64,000 nt of DNA from Diabrotica undecimpunctata (GCF_040954645.1 NC_092804.1:40081753-40145752), one strand, 5' to 3'; positions 22,210 through 34,235 are shown, counted from the first letter of the stretch. Numbers and translations are program-made. Notes: a model not told the origin generated them from the letters alone.

Positions 22210-23465
22210 TAGAATAGAATAGAATATTCTTTATTAATCCAATAAGATCACAATGTGATATAGGACAAGTCATATAGTTACATAAAGCATAATCAACAAG
22301 TTATATAGGACAATTACATAGCCTGTAGTCTTTTATTAAGTCAAAATAATCATTTAGGTTGTAAACGCATAATTGGATCAAGCATGATTTTAATTTGTTT
22401 TTGAATTTTTGAATAATATTTTCATTTCTTATATTAAGTGGCAAACAATCGTAAAATTTAGATCCCGCAAAAAGGACTAATTTCAAAAAGAGTTGTGGAG
22501 TGTTTACACACGCTAATCAACCTCCCGTGTCTTGTCGGGTAATTATGAAAGTCAGAGTTGAGGGTAAAATTTTGAAATTTAGTTTTGACGTGAATAATAC
22601 ACTTATAAATATATAAAGCATGGAAAGTCAACAGTCTGTGTTCAATAAAATATTTACGACATGATTGTCTATTATCAATATTGAATATCAATCTAAGAAT
22701 TCCCTTTTGAGTTATAAAAACTCTAGAAGAGTTCCTAGAGTGTCCCCACAAGACAACATTATAGACCATATATGAATAAACCAGTGCATAGTACACACTT
22801 ATTAGTGTACACACTCAACAAAAGATTAGACAAACAATTCTTTGATAAGTTTCTATAAGTAGTTATCTGGGATGTAGCAGTATTGTTACTCTCAGATATA
22901 TTTAAACTCCTAAATTGTAGTTTACCACAGCCTCATTGTATAATTGAGGAATATTGGTAAGAAAATAATCTAGTTTCGATCGTGAAATTACACCGTTTTT
23001 GTTTGTAAATATTCTAGTTGGTTCAGTATTTTTACAGTTAAGTCCAAAACTATATATAATGTATAAAACTATCAATATCCCCATTAGGGGAGCGATACAC
23101 ATTGAGTAAACAAATTTTTTTTAAGTCACATCTAAAACTAATACAACAACACACAAAGTTAAAATCTTGACAGATGTTCTTGAGAAAACTTGGAATATTA
23201 AATTTAAAATTAACCTTTACAAATAAAAGTACACCACCATGTATATGATCACTTCGATTATAGTACGAAACTAAGAGATAATTAAGAAAATACAAAGAAT
23301 TTATATTGTTGTCATTACGCCATGATTCGGATATACGTAGTAAACCCGGACTTTCAGTTTTAAGTAAGAATTGGATAAGATTTATTTTGTTTACAATAGA
23401 TTGAGAATTAATACATACGATTTTTAGTTGACTGGTGTTGCCTGGTGTTGGTACATATGATTTTA
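22210..23465 (-). pseudogene. CR1-group LINE with internal deletions
   Basis: Read right to left: an endonuclease start (LKIVCINSQSIVNKINLIQF, then SYYNRSDHIHGGVLLFVK and ICLLNVYRSPNGDIDSF). The middle of the endonuclease is deleted, and the frame resumes FGLNCKNTEPTRIF and SRSKLDYFLTN. The entire RT core is absent: 22902 is followed within 100 bp by the C-terminal block YALVYSYMVYNVVLWGHS, then GILRLIFNI and HNYPTRHGRL, ending near 22300. The 3' tail is (TATTC)n (22210-22226 on the + strand as TAGAA repeats). Same group as the element at 11625-15088. Confidence 0.75.
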
Positions 23466-24758
23466 TAAGCAGTTTTATATTTCTTTAACACTTTCTGTTG
23501 CAATTTCCGATCTTTTTAATAATTTTTTTCTACTTTTTTTGGGTTTTTTCGCCCCTTTCATAGTTCCTAAACAAATATTATGAAAAAACGCCTTACTTTT
23601 TAGGCCAAGCCAAAAAAATTGTATTTTTGCGATTCCCGGATCGCTAGACTTTTACCCATTCCCCAAAATTCGGTCTTAGTTCCATGACAAGATATATCTG
23701 TTGTAACTTTATTTTCTGGAGATTTAACTCTGTATAGAATAGTCGCTAATGTTTTATGTGATTCAGTATACGAAGCAATAAACACCAAATGACTTTCGAA
23801 AATAGGTTACAATCCATCGCTAAAGTCCTAAACCTTTAATTATCATTTTCACTACAAACACACAAGTACGAAACACACATCAACTATAATATTAATTATA
23901 AACAAGCTTTCCTAACCAAAAGGTAAGCCAATAGTAAAATTGGTCGTTAAAAGGGGATAATCGCCTTCTTTATTAAAGCAGATAAATCCTAATGTTGATG
24001 GTTTTATACCGAGTCTTGGGTTTATTTAAAATTAATTGGCGTTTTAAATTGCACCGTCTTTTATTTCTTCTTCCCTATCTAAGTTACGCTTTACTTAAAT
24101 CCGGAGTTTATTTTTATATTAATTAGTGTCAAACAAAACCGATTTAAATATATTATATCTGCCCAGGTGCCTGCAGCTTCATTAATACGAGTAGATATAA
24201 AATTAAAATATTCCGATTTTCACGGCTACCAGAGACCAGACGCTCCTGATTAAATCAAAATGACGTTCAAACAGGCCTAGTCGCTCAGTCAAAATCACAC
24301 ATATGCCGTAACGAATAAAAAAAACTATGATTGAACGCCCTTTTGATAAAATAGACGGGTTTCGACATTTCTTCCTAATCACAGCATACAGCAAAATAAT
24401 CAATTGTTTACTTTTATTTATATCATTTTGCAGATATTACAGATATTATTTTTGGTGTTTCGAAAAACAAAAATCGAAAATTTATTTCTCCTAGTCCTAC
24501 GTTATATTTGATATAGTTTCATCTCTTTTGGAATCTACGAAACTACAGTAATATTGTGAATTCATACGATTTGTGTTAATACAGTATTCTACATAATCAG
24601 CGAATTACTTGAGGAACTATTTTGCGAAAGACGCTATGCAAATCAATTCTAACTATTTTAATAGGCATATATTTTATTTTCACTATAAAAGTGAAAGACC
24701 TTAATATAACACCTTAATATAACAATTGGGGTTATCTGAAAGGGGAGAGAATATATTC
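23466..24758. other. Non-coding stretch
   Basis: No family recognised. The minus-strand frame 23788-23600 has no motif. A 13-bp tandem duplication, CCTTAATATAACA, lies at 24699-24724. A purine-rich run (GAAAGGGGAGAGAA) at 24738-24751 immediately precedes the LTR-like repeat. Confidence 0.4.
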
Positions 24759-25688
24759 TGTTCAATCCAGAACTCGCTGGTTTCTCTCTTTTGCATTGGG
24801 TATGTAAATCCCCATAGAAATATTAAGCAAGACGATTGTATGAAATTCTATTTAAAAATAAGTAACATTAATAAACAAATTACATACATTTAATTACAAC
24901 AAATCCTTTATATCTGCAATTTAAAACACAGCTGTTTGGAACTAAATATGATACGATGGATATCTATACATCACACAAACCTCTTGTCTGCGGATGAAAT
25001 CATAACAGGACTATGCTAGAACATGATACGACAGGCAATACCAAAGTCAATGCAATAGAATACTTTTGTGTATATATAAAGGTAAACGAACCAAACAATA
25101 TTATAAGTAATATACATAGTTACACATATCAATTAATAGTAAAATAAAATATACAATTAAACTATACAGTAAATACGCTAAAATGAATGTTTATATGTAC
25201 GTAAAATGTTCTTTTAAAAGTTCAAATCACGACACAATATGAAATAGCTAATTCAGCACACAAGATGAATTTCTTAACAATATGCATATACCAGTAAATA
25301 AAACATAACAAATGTAAAATGTTCAGTTGACAATGTTCAATCGCGATCGCGGCACAGCTGAGATAAAGTTCTAAACAAATGTGAAATCTATATACCAAGT
25401 AAACGTACTTGATATATGCAGCAACAAGATAAATTACCTAATGAAATGATAGCACCAACCGCTATCGCTAACTACGTCTTCAGCGACGTACAGGAACCAC
25501 AAAAAGTGCATTTAACGACTGTCTCGGTCACAAGACTCAAGCGAAGTGTCTCAGGTACTCTTAACTCAAACGCACACAATTGTTGTACTGGCTGTAAGCT
25601 GTAATCTTGGAATACGGGAAAAATCAAAACTACCATAAAGTCTGTTAATATTATATAAATGTTTATATATCGTTACGAAACTGCAACA
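24759..25688 (+). repeat. LTR-like dispersed repeat, copy 1
   Basis: Starts TGTTCAATCCAGAACTCGC and ends GAAACTGCAACA, the TG...CA form of a long terminal repeat. The same sequence, diverged, is at 34823-35674. A polypurine-like run precedes both copies, so they may be 3' LTRs. Internal shared blocks include GCACCAACCGCTATCG/GCACCACCCGCTATCG and CAGGAACCACAAAAA. No matching 4-6 bp flanking duplication is present, so it is not a simple solo LTR. Confidence 0.6.
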
Positions 25689-25955
25689 ATAATCTCCCTT
25701 AATATTAATTAAGTATTAAAAATTTTTGTGTTATCCTTAAAGAGGCACCCAATGTGTATTAAACCAAAGTGAAAACGCATAAACTACTCTGTAGCTCTTA
25801 TCAAAATAGACAAATAACTGTAAACGTCAGAACGATCGTAAATTTCAAAATATTGAGTTACTCAACTGAGGCCTGTTAATGAAGTTCGAAAGGCACGTGA
25901 AATTGCCCTATTTGAAAGTGATTAAAAAAACTAAATATATAAGCAACTTAGTAAT
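25689..25955. other. Non-coding spacer
   Basis: AT-rich, nothing recognised between the LTR-like repeat and the Penelope-like 3' end. Confidence 0.4.
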
Positions 25956-26130
25956 TACTGTTTTAATGGTAATAAGCCACAATTAAAGTTTAAAATAAGT
26001 TTATTGAAAACTTCGGAAATCTTTCTCAAAATACAAACAATAATAAATTAAACAAATTTTGTTTTTTGTTGGAAATTCTTTACGAAAAATTAGCACATTG
26101 TCAAATTTTAATCAAATTTTTACGAAGATG
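25956..26130 (-). mobile_element. Penelope-like 3' end fragment (minus strand)
   Basis: On the minus strand this reads AACAAATTTTGTTTTTTG-type sequence in inverse, then TTTTGAGAAAGATTTCCG and TTAATTGTGGCTTATTACC. The same ordered blocks close the Penelope-like insertion at 55680-55850. Assignment rests on that similarity, since no coding part remains here. Confidence 0.5.
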
Positions 26131-26355
26131 TAGAAACAATAACTTAATACAAAGCGCTTAGAGTTACGTCCAGCGAAAGGTTGCAATATAATATAAGCAT
26201 TTTCAAAGAATAAATAAAACTCTTGTCGATGCAAAAGCCAAGATATTTGGTTTCATTACCCATATTGAATTATTACAGAAATATATTAACCTACATACTA
26301 CTACTGTCCTTTTAAAAGGCAATTGATGTATTTCCCTTAACCCTACACTGCTCAA

Positions 26356-26373
26356 TGTATCATATATGAAACA
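26356..26373. promoter_or_regulatory. Palindromic motif, left subterminal
   Basis: TGTATCATATATGAAACA, one base off a perfect TGTATCA-N4-TGATACA palindrome; 15 bp inside the left TTAA end. Confidence 0.6.
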
Positions 26374-26710
26374 TACCGAGAATTTACCTGTATAACACAG
26401 TGAAATAATATTAAGTCCAAACAGCACTATGTAACATATTCGATATAATACCACTCTATTATATTATACACATTTTGTAACCTTGCAACGTCGTCTAATA
26501 TTTTATAAAACGCGCGAATTAGTCAGTTATCACTTAACCGTCGTGTTGACGATAACGCTGAGTTTAAAATTTTTTTATAGGTGGTTATTAATCAAAATTG
26601 AATGTGCAAAATTGGGTTTTCTGTTTATTACACATCCACAAGTCATCCAGTATTAGTTTTATTCAGCATCTACTATTATTTTTAAAGGTATGGTATAAAA
26701 AAAATTTGTT

Positions 26711-26728
26711 TGTATCATTTATGATACA
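26711..26728. promoter_or_regulatory. Palindromic motif, upstream of the ORF
   Basis: TGTATCATTTATGATACA, perfect 7-bp arms, 25 bp before the ATG at 26754. Placement fits a transposase-binding or autoregulatory site; function is inferred. Confidence 0.6.
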
Positions 26729-26753
26729 TAATGTAATTTGGGTATCATTATAG

Positions 26754-27210
26754 ATGTCTAGCTGGTATATGAAGAGGCCTTTATCCGATAAAGAATTGCA
26801 AGTTATAGTCGACATATGGGATGATAGTGAAGATGATTGTGATGTAAGTGATATTGAAGACTTGAATAATGATACAGATGTAGAAAATATAGACGTATCT
26901 AATATTCCAGTGGTATTTGAAGATGAGCTGAGTGGAGCACAAATGGAAGATACAGCAGAAAAGTAGCGAGGACGACCATCTACAAGTTCTATTGAACAGG
27001 ATATACAATTGAAGAAAAAGAACGGGCCAACAAGCTATATTCCTCCAAAAGATAATCGAACACATGCTGTAGGACATTGGCCAATCTACACTAGCGATCG
27101 AATCCGATGCAAAAAGCCAAATTGTAAAAAATTAACCTATGTTAAATGTGACAAATGTGGCTTGCACTTGTTTTAATAAGGATTCAAACTGTTTCTTTCA
27201 ATTTCATTAA
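26754..27210 (+). pseudogene. piggyBac transposase, N-terminus fused to C-terminal zinc finger
   Basis: ATG 26754 opens an acidic N-terminal domain (LSDKELQVIVDIWDDSEDD, then DVSDIEDLNND) like that of piggyBac transposases. A TAG at 26964-26966 interrupts it; in the same frame the sequence goes on GRPSTSSIEQD and directly into the C-terminal end, KDNRTHAVGHWPIYTSDRIR, CKKPNCKKLTYVKCDKCGLHL, that is the CxxC-CxxC zinc-binding tail. A one-base slip near 27170 moves the last codons, FNKDSNCFFQFH, into another frame with a TAA at 27208-27210. The whole DDE catalytic domain is missing. It could at most make a DNA-binding protein. Confidence 0.85.
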
Positions 27211-27279
27211 TAAAAATATTATACTATAAAGGTACTTAAGTATTTTATTTCCTATATATAATTTTGCCCAAATGCATTT

Positions 27280-27297
27280 TGTATCAAATTTGATACA
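27280..27297. promoter_or_regulatory. Palindromic motif, right subterminal
   Basis: TGTATCAAATTTGATACA, a perfect 18-bp palindrome, 132 bp inside the right TTAA end. Third member of the motif set in this element. Confidence 0.65.
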
Positions 27298-27574
27298 TAA
27301 CCGAAAATGTCCTGAAATTTAAAAATAAATAACTTTAAATTTTTTTAAGCATTTTTTTCGGACTTCTTTATAAAATAGCTATACATATAATTTTTTCCAA
27401 TCTAAAATTAAAAATTGAGCATTGTAGGGTTAAATTGATAACTTAAACTTACCGTTAATAGATGGCGCCTGTGGGGTTTACTGTCAAACATATCGATCAA
27501 AATATTTCATCAGCTGCTCGCTTTAAAAGTTTGTTTACGTACCGGCAAAGCATTGTTTTGTTTTTCAATTAAAC

Positions 27575-29578
27575 ATGGATGTTGCTAATTGGAGGTAAGT
27601 TTTTTTTAATTAAAAATCAAATGTGGACGTTTTACATGATTTGCTAGTCATTGCTTTACTTACGTGTAATTATAGTGGAAATATTGATTTGAGATTTTTG
27701 TTACTTTCTTGTGTACGGCCATTTTTGTTCTGTTCTTTTAAAAGGATTGTAGTAATAAGCATTACAAAATGGTTATTTTTTAGGAAACCGTTAAAATTGC
27801 ATGAGTAAATGCAGAATTTGAGACAGATGAGATTCCAACGCCTCCTGATGGTATAATTATTTTTCCTCCAGACAATGCAAATGATAATATTGCAACAGAT
27901 TGAGATTGAGGCGACGAGGATGTCACAACGATAGACCATTTGCCAGGAAGCCAGCTGAGAAATGACGTGGAGGTTATTTTCGACAATCAAGATCAGAGTG
28001 CAGAAGAAGGCTATGTTCTTGTATGAAAGGAGCGTGATTTAAAAAAAATTATTCAATGCATCATATAATGGCCGTATTTTAGCAAACTTGTTTGTTTTGT
28101 CCAAAGTATTATTATCACACACATGAAGATGAATAAATAAAACAGACATATGGGAAAATCTATCTCTCGATAGAGCTCCAGCGACTTTTTCATTCTGACT
28201 ATCATCACTATTTTCCCAATACATATATCTTTTTGGTAACACCACGTAGCCACTCAAAATAAGCACACCCACAAAACACCTAATTTTATTATCTGTAACA
28301 TCACTAGACAAGTTTTTTTGTGCCGCGTATATATTTGTACATGTTGTTATCATATTGAATAGGTTGTCGTCAAAAAATAGCTTGAAGAGCTGTAATGCCG
28401 TGCGATTTTGTTTATGTCCGATTTCTGGTCTTCAGTAAACATCTTCAGGATGCTGGTACAGATCACTTATAAGCCATTGTGCAGATCCTAGTTTTTCGAG
28501 AATAATCGAAGGTTTTGTTTCTTCTTTGCGTAATGTGGCAAGAACTACATCGTCGTCGACGGAATCTACGGCGGCTCCATCTACAGATGGAGCTATGGTA
28601 CCATATTTTGGAAGGCACCCTACTAAACAATTTATACGAAATAAACCCATTCGTTGATGTTATAAGCTTTGAATGGGTACTCTCCGTCTAGGTTATATTG
28701 TATGGTTTACACCGTATCAAGGCAACTCAGTGCAAATTCTAGCCTCATACAAAAACTCGGGTCTTGGTTCGTCGCTTGTTTTGTCTTATGCAGATGTACT
28801 TCAATCACGCTGGCCAAACACGAGATTCAACCTTTTTTTTGATAACTTCTTCTCATCCATGCATCTACTAAATGAGTTAAAAACTAGAGGTCTTTTCGGT
28901 ACAGGTACAATAAGGGACAATAGAACACTAAAATGCTCCCTATTCGCTCCAACAGCTATGAAAAAAAAGGAAAGGGGAACTTACGATTACAGATTAGATA
29001 AAAACACAGAAATTGTGGTTTGTCGCTGGCACGACAATAGTGTCGTTACAATTATTACATCTAACTTTTGTTTAGTAAAACCACATCACCTAGTCAAACG
29101 GTTTTCCCATGAGGAGAAGAGACACATTTTTGTTTCACAACCAAATATGATAAAGCAATACAATTCTTTTATGGGTGGCGTTGACGGCTGTGACCAAAAC
29201 ATTAGTCTTTACCGGATCTCTATAAGAGGGAAAAATGGTACTTTCTGCTAATAGTACATGGAATTGACATGGCTATTCAAAACGCGTGGCGATTGGACCG
29301 AAAAAACGGAGGAAGCCTTGATCATCTTGAATTTAAAAGGCAAAATAGCTTGGAACCTTCTGGAAACCTACAAAAAAGATACTCAACGCGGCCCAACAAG
29401 ACGGAATCCCAAGACGGTCTTACATTCAAGATATGATGGTATGAACCATTTAATTGTTTATCAAGAAAAACAATCTCGTTGCGGACTTTGCAAGAAAAAG
29501 GTTCAATTTTTGTGCGAAAAATGTAACACCCTAAACAATGTTTTAAGAATTTCCATACTTTTATTATTTTTGTATTAA
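27575..29578 (+). pseudogene. piggyBac transposase gene with intron and internal inversion
   Basis: A short first exon (MDVANWR) from ATG 27575 ends at donor GTAAGT (27595); the acceptor TTTTTTAG at 27783 joins RKPLKLHE and, after a slip, FETDEIPTPPDGIIIFPPD. The middle of the gene, about 28040-28560, lies on the minus strand: QNRTALQLFKLFFDDNLFNM, then SGYVVLPKRYMYWEN and KIRPLYDALNNFF. The + strand resumes at about 28560 with TDGAMVPYFGRHPTKQFIR (first catalytic D), GYIVWFTPYQGNS, RFNLFFDNFFSSMHLLNEL (second D), YNSFMGGVDGCDQN (third D) and a C-terminal CxxC zinc region (CGLCKKKVQFLCEKC). Re-inverting the segment restores the usual order. Several stops as well. Confidence 0.85.
28040..28560 (-). 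other. Inverted internal segment of the piggyBac gene
   Basis: This block of about 520 bp encodes the segment before the first catalytic Asp, but on the strand opposite to both flanks. Breakpoints are estimated from where recognisable protein similarity switches strand, so they are good to a few tens of bases. Confidence 0.75.
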
Positions 29579-29859
29579 TGAAGTTTTACTTTCTAATATA
29601 CATATACTGCTTCTTACTGCTGTCATTTTAAAAGAACATGACATATTTTGACAGCTAATGCAAAAATTATTCTTTTAGTATTTTTTGTCGTTAAATAAGA
29701 CACATTTCCTTATATTTTCTTCAAGTAAAGATAAAATTAAAAAAAAATAGTTTCAGTAATATGTGGGTTAACAACAAAAACTTTGCAACAGTTTCATTGT
29801 TCCAAAATTGTGAGTAACTGATACCGCTTTACTTGTTATTGTCAATCATCTGAATATTG
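29579..29859. other. piggyBac 3' flank
   Basis: AT-rich. A GGGTTAA at 29765-29771 could be the right piggyBac terminus, but no matching left end was found near 27434-27574. Confidence 0.35.
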
Positions 29860-30361
29860 TATCAGCTGATTTAAAAGAAAGAATTTCTGATTTAAAATAA
29901 TTGATTTTCCAACATATATATGATGCAGCTAATATTAGTGGATTTATCTGATATATCAAACATGCAGTATCAAGAAGAACTTGCAGAATTTCAAAATGAT
30001 GAGTCAGTTAGAACTTTAATTAATAAAAAGAGCGATGGCGTGGCTTTGTGAGGAAACAGAAATCAAATAGAATGTGTATTTACAGCTGTAAATGATTTAC
30101 TGGTAAAAAAAAAGAAATCGGCTTGATATAACACAACGTGAAGACTTGAGATTAACGCTAACCAAATTGAAACCTAATATAAAATCTCTGTGCAGCAAAC
30201 ATCAAGCCCAAGGATCTCATTAAATTAAAATAATAAATTAATATAGAAAAATATGAATTAATATTTTACCTTTATGTTTCTTAAGTATACAATTCAATTT
30301 TTTAATATTAAAAATTAAAAGGCTAAAGTGAGGCATAGTACAAAAAGGTTGGGAAACACTG
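29860..30361 (+). pseudogene. hAT remnant (SCAND3/ZBED5-like transposase tail)
   Basis: Reads LSDISNMQYQEELAEFQNDE and SVRTLINKKS at about 29946-30038, the segment before the dimerisation domain, then a deleted and frameshifted stretch, VNDLLVKK, and the ending DITQREDLRLTLTKLKPNIK followed by SLCSKHQAQGSH and a stop near 30222. The right terminus at 30342-30361 reads CAGTGTTTCCCAACCTTTTT on the minus strand, a well-known hAT terminus type. No left terminus or 8-bp duplicate of GTATAGAT was found. Confidence 0.75.
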
Positions 30362-31434
30362 GTATAGATGTAAGTTTCAAAATTGCTCCTATGTAGAAAA
30401 CCAAAAAAAAATAAGATAATTATACCTATCGTATAATATGCAAAGGTTATTTTACATTTAGCGATATAGCGTCTATATCTTTATGACTACGCCATTTATT
30501 TCCAATGTATAATATAAACCAAATCAATGTCATCGTTGCAATAAATTGCAAAATTTCGATAAAATCTGTATTGCATTTTTAACAACTTATTTACTAGAGA
30601 TTGCGACTATCATTTCAAACATTGAGTCATTGTGTTAACGGAAATCCTCTCTTATCTAACCTGTTTGAAACAAAACAATTGTGAATGTTGAATTATATTA
30701 TATATCTCATTAGTTCAATATTCGACGGCACACGCAAAACACGTTAGTAGATACATTAATTAGGCTTTGTATATAATTGTTACTTGGAAAGTTGATAGTT
30801 TTCGGTAGTGTCAAAATGTGTGCATGTTAAATCTATGTGGTTCAACCTTCTAGATACATTATTGGTATGTTTACATTATTTGCAACTTATTAATACTGTA
30901 TTTAAAAATAGCGTTATTACTAATAAAATATGTCTTATCAGTTTATTATTTAGTTGTATTTTACATGTGCCGATAAAATTGAAATGTTGAGTTATCTGTT
31001 GTGACTAATAGGAGTCTTGGAAATTGTATTACTTGAGAGGGAAGGTTAAATACTAAAATATTGTCAGTTTATTTGAGAGTATGTTTTAAATTTTTTTCTT
31101 GGTAGAAGAAGACAGAAAGCATTCGATAAAAATCAAATTCTTATTATCAAAGATTTTTAGAATATTTCATTTTCAATCTCAAGATGCTTTGCCTAATCTT
31201 ATTACATTATATTATCTTTATTTTATATACTAAGTATAAGCTTGGCAATCCTCTTTAATTTGTATTCTTAATGAATAGCGTTATTCGTTGCCGTATACTT
31301 ACCTAATCGAGTTAGATCTTATCTAGTAATGGTCTAATAATACACAACCCGAAAAAGTATTCAATACCTTTGAGCCTGTTGATGACAGTGGACAGTTACA
31401 GTGAATCAGGAACACTGGAATTTAATGTTCCACA
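30362..31434. other. Non-coding AT-rich stretch
   Basis: No family, motif or inverted repeat recognised; only short chance frames. Confidence 0.5.
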
Positions 31435-32500
31435 ACCTAATGTTTTATTCCTATGCGTGGTCGGCTTCCCTCATTACATTTCTCCATAAGTTTCTATTTT
31501 GGGTCATATCAATATTAACATGTCATGCCTAAGCATCTCCCCCAGGTCTTTTTTGGTCTTCCTCTCCTACTACTTCCAGGAACCCGCATATCAGCAATTC
31601 CTCGTATTGGGTGATTAACTCTCTACGTTGAAGATGGCCAAATCATCTTAACCTATGCTCTCTCATATTTTACCAATTAGTGCTACCCCTAGACTTCCCC
31701 TAATATACTCTTTTCTATTTTATCCTTTTTTGTCACTCCACTTATCCATCTAAGCATTCTCATTTCCGCCACATATTTTTCTTTCTTTTTAAATGCCCAG
31801 CATTCAGTTTCGTATATCATAGCTAGTCTTATGGCTGTTTTATAGAAATTTCCCTTCAGTTTAATTGGAATTTTTCTGTAATACAAGACACCACTCGCTT
31901 CCCTCCACTTCATCCATCCAACCCTAATTCTACTGCATGCATCTCTATCTATTACCATTACTCTGTAACATCGATCCTAGGTACTTAAAACTATTACTTT
32001 TTACAATAATTTATAATCTTTAAATGAACATTTTAAATACTCTGTTTTTTCCTACTGAATTTTAAACCTTTTTCTTCAAGAGCTTGTCTCCACTGTTCCA
32101 GTTTTTGTTCTAAGTCGCTTTCCCTATTTCATACTAAACTACATCATGAGCAATCATTAAGCACCACGAAATATTACCCTGTACCTTCGCTGTTATTTGA
32201 TCCAGAACTAATGAGAATAAATAAGGACTAAGCACTGAGCCTTGGTACAATCCTACCTTCACATACAATTTATAAGTCTCCCACACCTGTCCTAACACTA
32301 GTTGTTACTCCCTCATACATATGTCTCACAATCTTTACATACTCACCAGGGACTCCTTTCTTATCGAGTGTACACCACAAAATCTCCCGAGGAACTGTAT
32401 CGTATGCTTTCTCAAGATCAATCAATACCATATGAGCGTTTGTTTCTTTATTCCTGTATTTTTCCATTAACTGCCTTATAATGAATGAGCCTTTTCTTTA
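31435..32500 (-). pseudogene. RTE-like LINE fragment
   Basis: Read right to left: FIIRQLMEKYRNKETNAHM, the acidic box LIDLEKAYDTVPREILW, GVPGEYVKIVRHMYEGVTTS, and VRTGVGDL, where a stop intervenes. The region of the FADD box (about 32200-32140) is decayed. It resumes LEQKLEQWRQALEEKGLKFS, KTEYLKCSF, then GVLYYRKIPIKLKGNFYKTA, MIYETECWAFKKKEK and MRMLRWISGVTKKDKI, ending GRPKKTW near 31560. Many stops; clearly inactive. Confidence 0.8.
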
Positions 32501-33439
32501 TCACCAATTCAAAACATGGAAAAATGTAAAAAGTGTTATGTTGGTCTTTTTAGTACGTGATAAGGAACTGAGAAGGGCAAAAAGAAAATCGTGGAAAATG
32601 CATTTGCGAGGAAATAGAGATAGAACAGACTGCCGAAATGTCAGTTCTCCATAAAGTTCTCTAATGGGATTCTCAAATATTCGCACTTCAAAAGAAATCA
32701 GGTTAATACATTCAGGATGATTAAGGACCTATGTTGTAAAAAAACACGTTATTAATGTTAGTTGATTTTTCGTTTTCACGGATATTGACTTAAATCTTAT
32801 GTAACAGACTGTACTTCTTGTCAACAAAATATTTGTCTCATAATTGCGGTACACGGGGTGAAAAAAGGGAAACTCTCCCCCACCCCCAAGAAGGTCCAAA
32901 ATTAAAGAAAACCTATTACTCATGTCTTTTATGTAGTTTGGGTTTATCTTTGTCTTTTGGTTGATATTTTATTTCCCCCTCCCCAAGGCAAATGATTAGA
33001 TCCGGTGGTCTAGATCTGACACCGGCTTGTCGGCCCTTTAGGTCCCTTTTAGATAAAAATTGGTTCAAGCAACAAGAATTGCAGATGAGTGTGTGGTGTC
33101 AAGTTGTTAGCCGAATGTGCGCTCTCTCTTCGTCTCCAAAATGCAATGAAAAGTGCATCAAGTTTTCGCTATATTCGTGAGCCATTCAAACACCGGTATA
33201 AATAATGAACAATGTTTTAAAGCAAACTCTTTTATTCGGAATAGTTGTTGTATAAATATTATATTGTTATTAAATGTGTAGTATCGATCGATTACTCTTT
33301 ATTTTACGTTTAAGTAAAACCCGATAAAACCAAACACAATACGGAATCATCGCCGTGAAGTCGCCTGCTTATTTATATCGAAGGAATATCTTAATGTTCC
33401 ATGGTCCTAAAATATTTGATAATGTACCTTCTGAGGAAA
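32501..33439. other. Non-coding stretch
   Basis: No protein family recognised. A C-rich patch (CCCCCTCCCC) lies at 32974-32983. Nothing else supportable. Confidence 0.4.
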
Positions 33440-34235
33440 GAAATTCAGTAAGTTTTCCCCCAACAATTGGTGAGGATTAGGGCAAACTTCAACAGACCTA
33501 TAAAAACTTTTCAGGATGCACTTTCGTAACACGTAACAACACACTGGACTAGAAATATACCTAGAATACATGGAGACGGACCTAGAATCATATCTTATGG
33601 TATATGGGAAAACTGAAATGGTAGATCAGAATAACATCAAATAGCCAATAAACTTATTTGAGCCATATAAACCACCGGGCTCGAACGGGATTTAATCAAT
33701 ACTTCTACAGAAGGAAAATGACTTTTTGTGAAATGACTCTAGAAAAACTGCTCGATAGGCATGGGTTGAAAGTCCGATACATCAATGACAGTATGCGTTT
33801 AGAGCAAAATTTATCTAGTACAGAGTACTTTCTGGAAAGCCTAGAGGTGATGCTGAGTGCATTTTTCGATATAGGGAGAGCATTCAACAACACTTCATGC
33901 GAATCAATCACGGAGGAATTCGTCTAAAAGGAATAGACGAAATAAGCTGCAGATGGATAGACTGAATGCGCTGAGAAGCCGGTTTATATATTCATCGTTA
34001 ATGGAGTATACAGTGTTAGCACATGTAGCCAGAGGCTATCCGCAGCTGGGAGTTTTGTCATCTCTCTTGTGAAATATTCTCATAGATGGGCTGATAGCTA
34101 GATCCAGCAACGACTGGGCTATGTAGATGACCCTGTAGTTAGAGATAGAATGCAACAGGCTTGGACTGTAGTCACAGAATCGGCAAATGTATGACTTAAA
34201 ATAAGCCTCGAAAAGTCCAAAATGATGAAATTAAT
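33440..34235 (+). pseudogene. LINE reverse transcriptase fragment (Jockey/I group)
   Basis: Strongly decayed. Recognisable in order: a KPPGSNGI block (about 33670), LEKLLDRHGLKVRYINDSM (33750-33800), STEYFLESLEVMLSAFFDIG and RAFNNTSCESI (the acidic box region), LKGIDEISCRWID, a SPLLWN-like remnant near 34060, and KISLEKSKMMK-like text at 34196-34230. Frames change at least four times. The YADD box survives only as a frameshifted GYVDD-like segment near 34118. Confidence 0.65.

Larger units (their letters stand above)
26337..27433 (+). mobile_element. Short piggyBac-family element with TTAA ends
   Basis: TTAA at 26337-26340 and 27430-27433 bracket inverted ends CCCTACACTGCTCAAT (26341) and, on the minus strand from 27429, CCCTACAATGCTCAAT: one mismatch in 16. 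TTAA target and CCC start are piggyBac hallmarks. The 1089-bp element holds only the two ends of a transposase gene fused together, so it is a non-autonomous internal-deletion derivative. Three palindromic TGTATCA-N4-TGATACA type motifs occur in it. Confidence 0.92.

Noticed and set aside
24759..25688. Solo LTR
   Set aside because: TG...CA ends fit, but the bases on either side do not form a 4-6 bp duplication, and similarity to the second copy extends upstream into a purine-rich run.
28432..28650. Minus-strand frame beginning MGLFRINCLVGCLPKYG as a gene of its own
   Set aside because: Its left part belongs to the inverted piggyBac block and its right part is antisense to the + strand VPYFGRHPTKQFIR segment of the same transposase.
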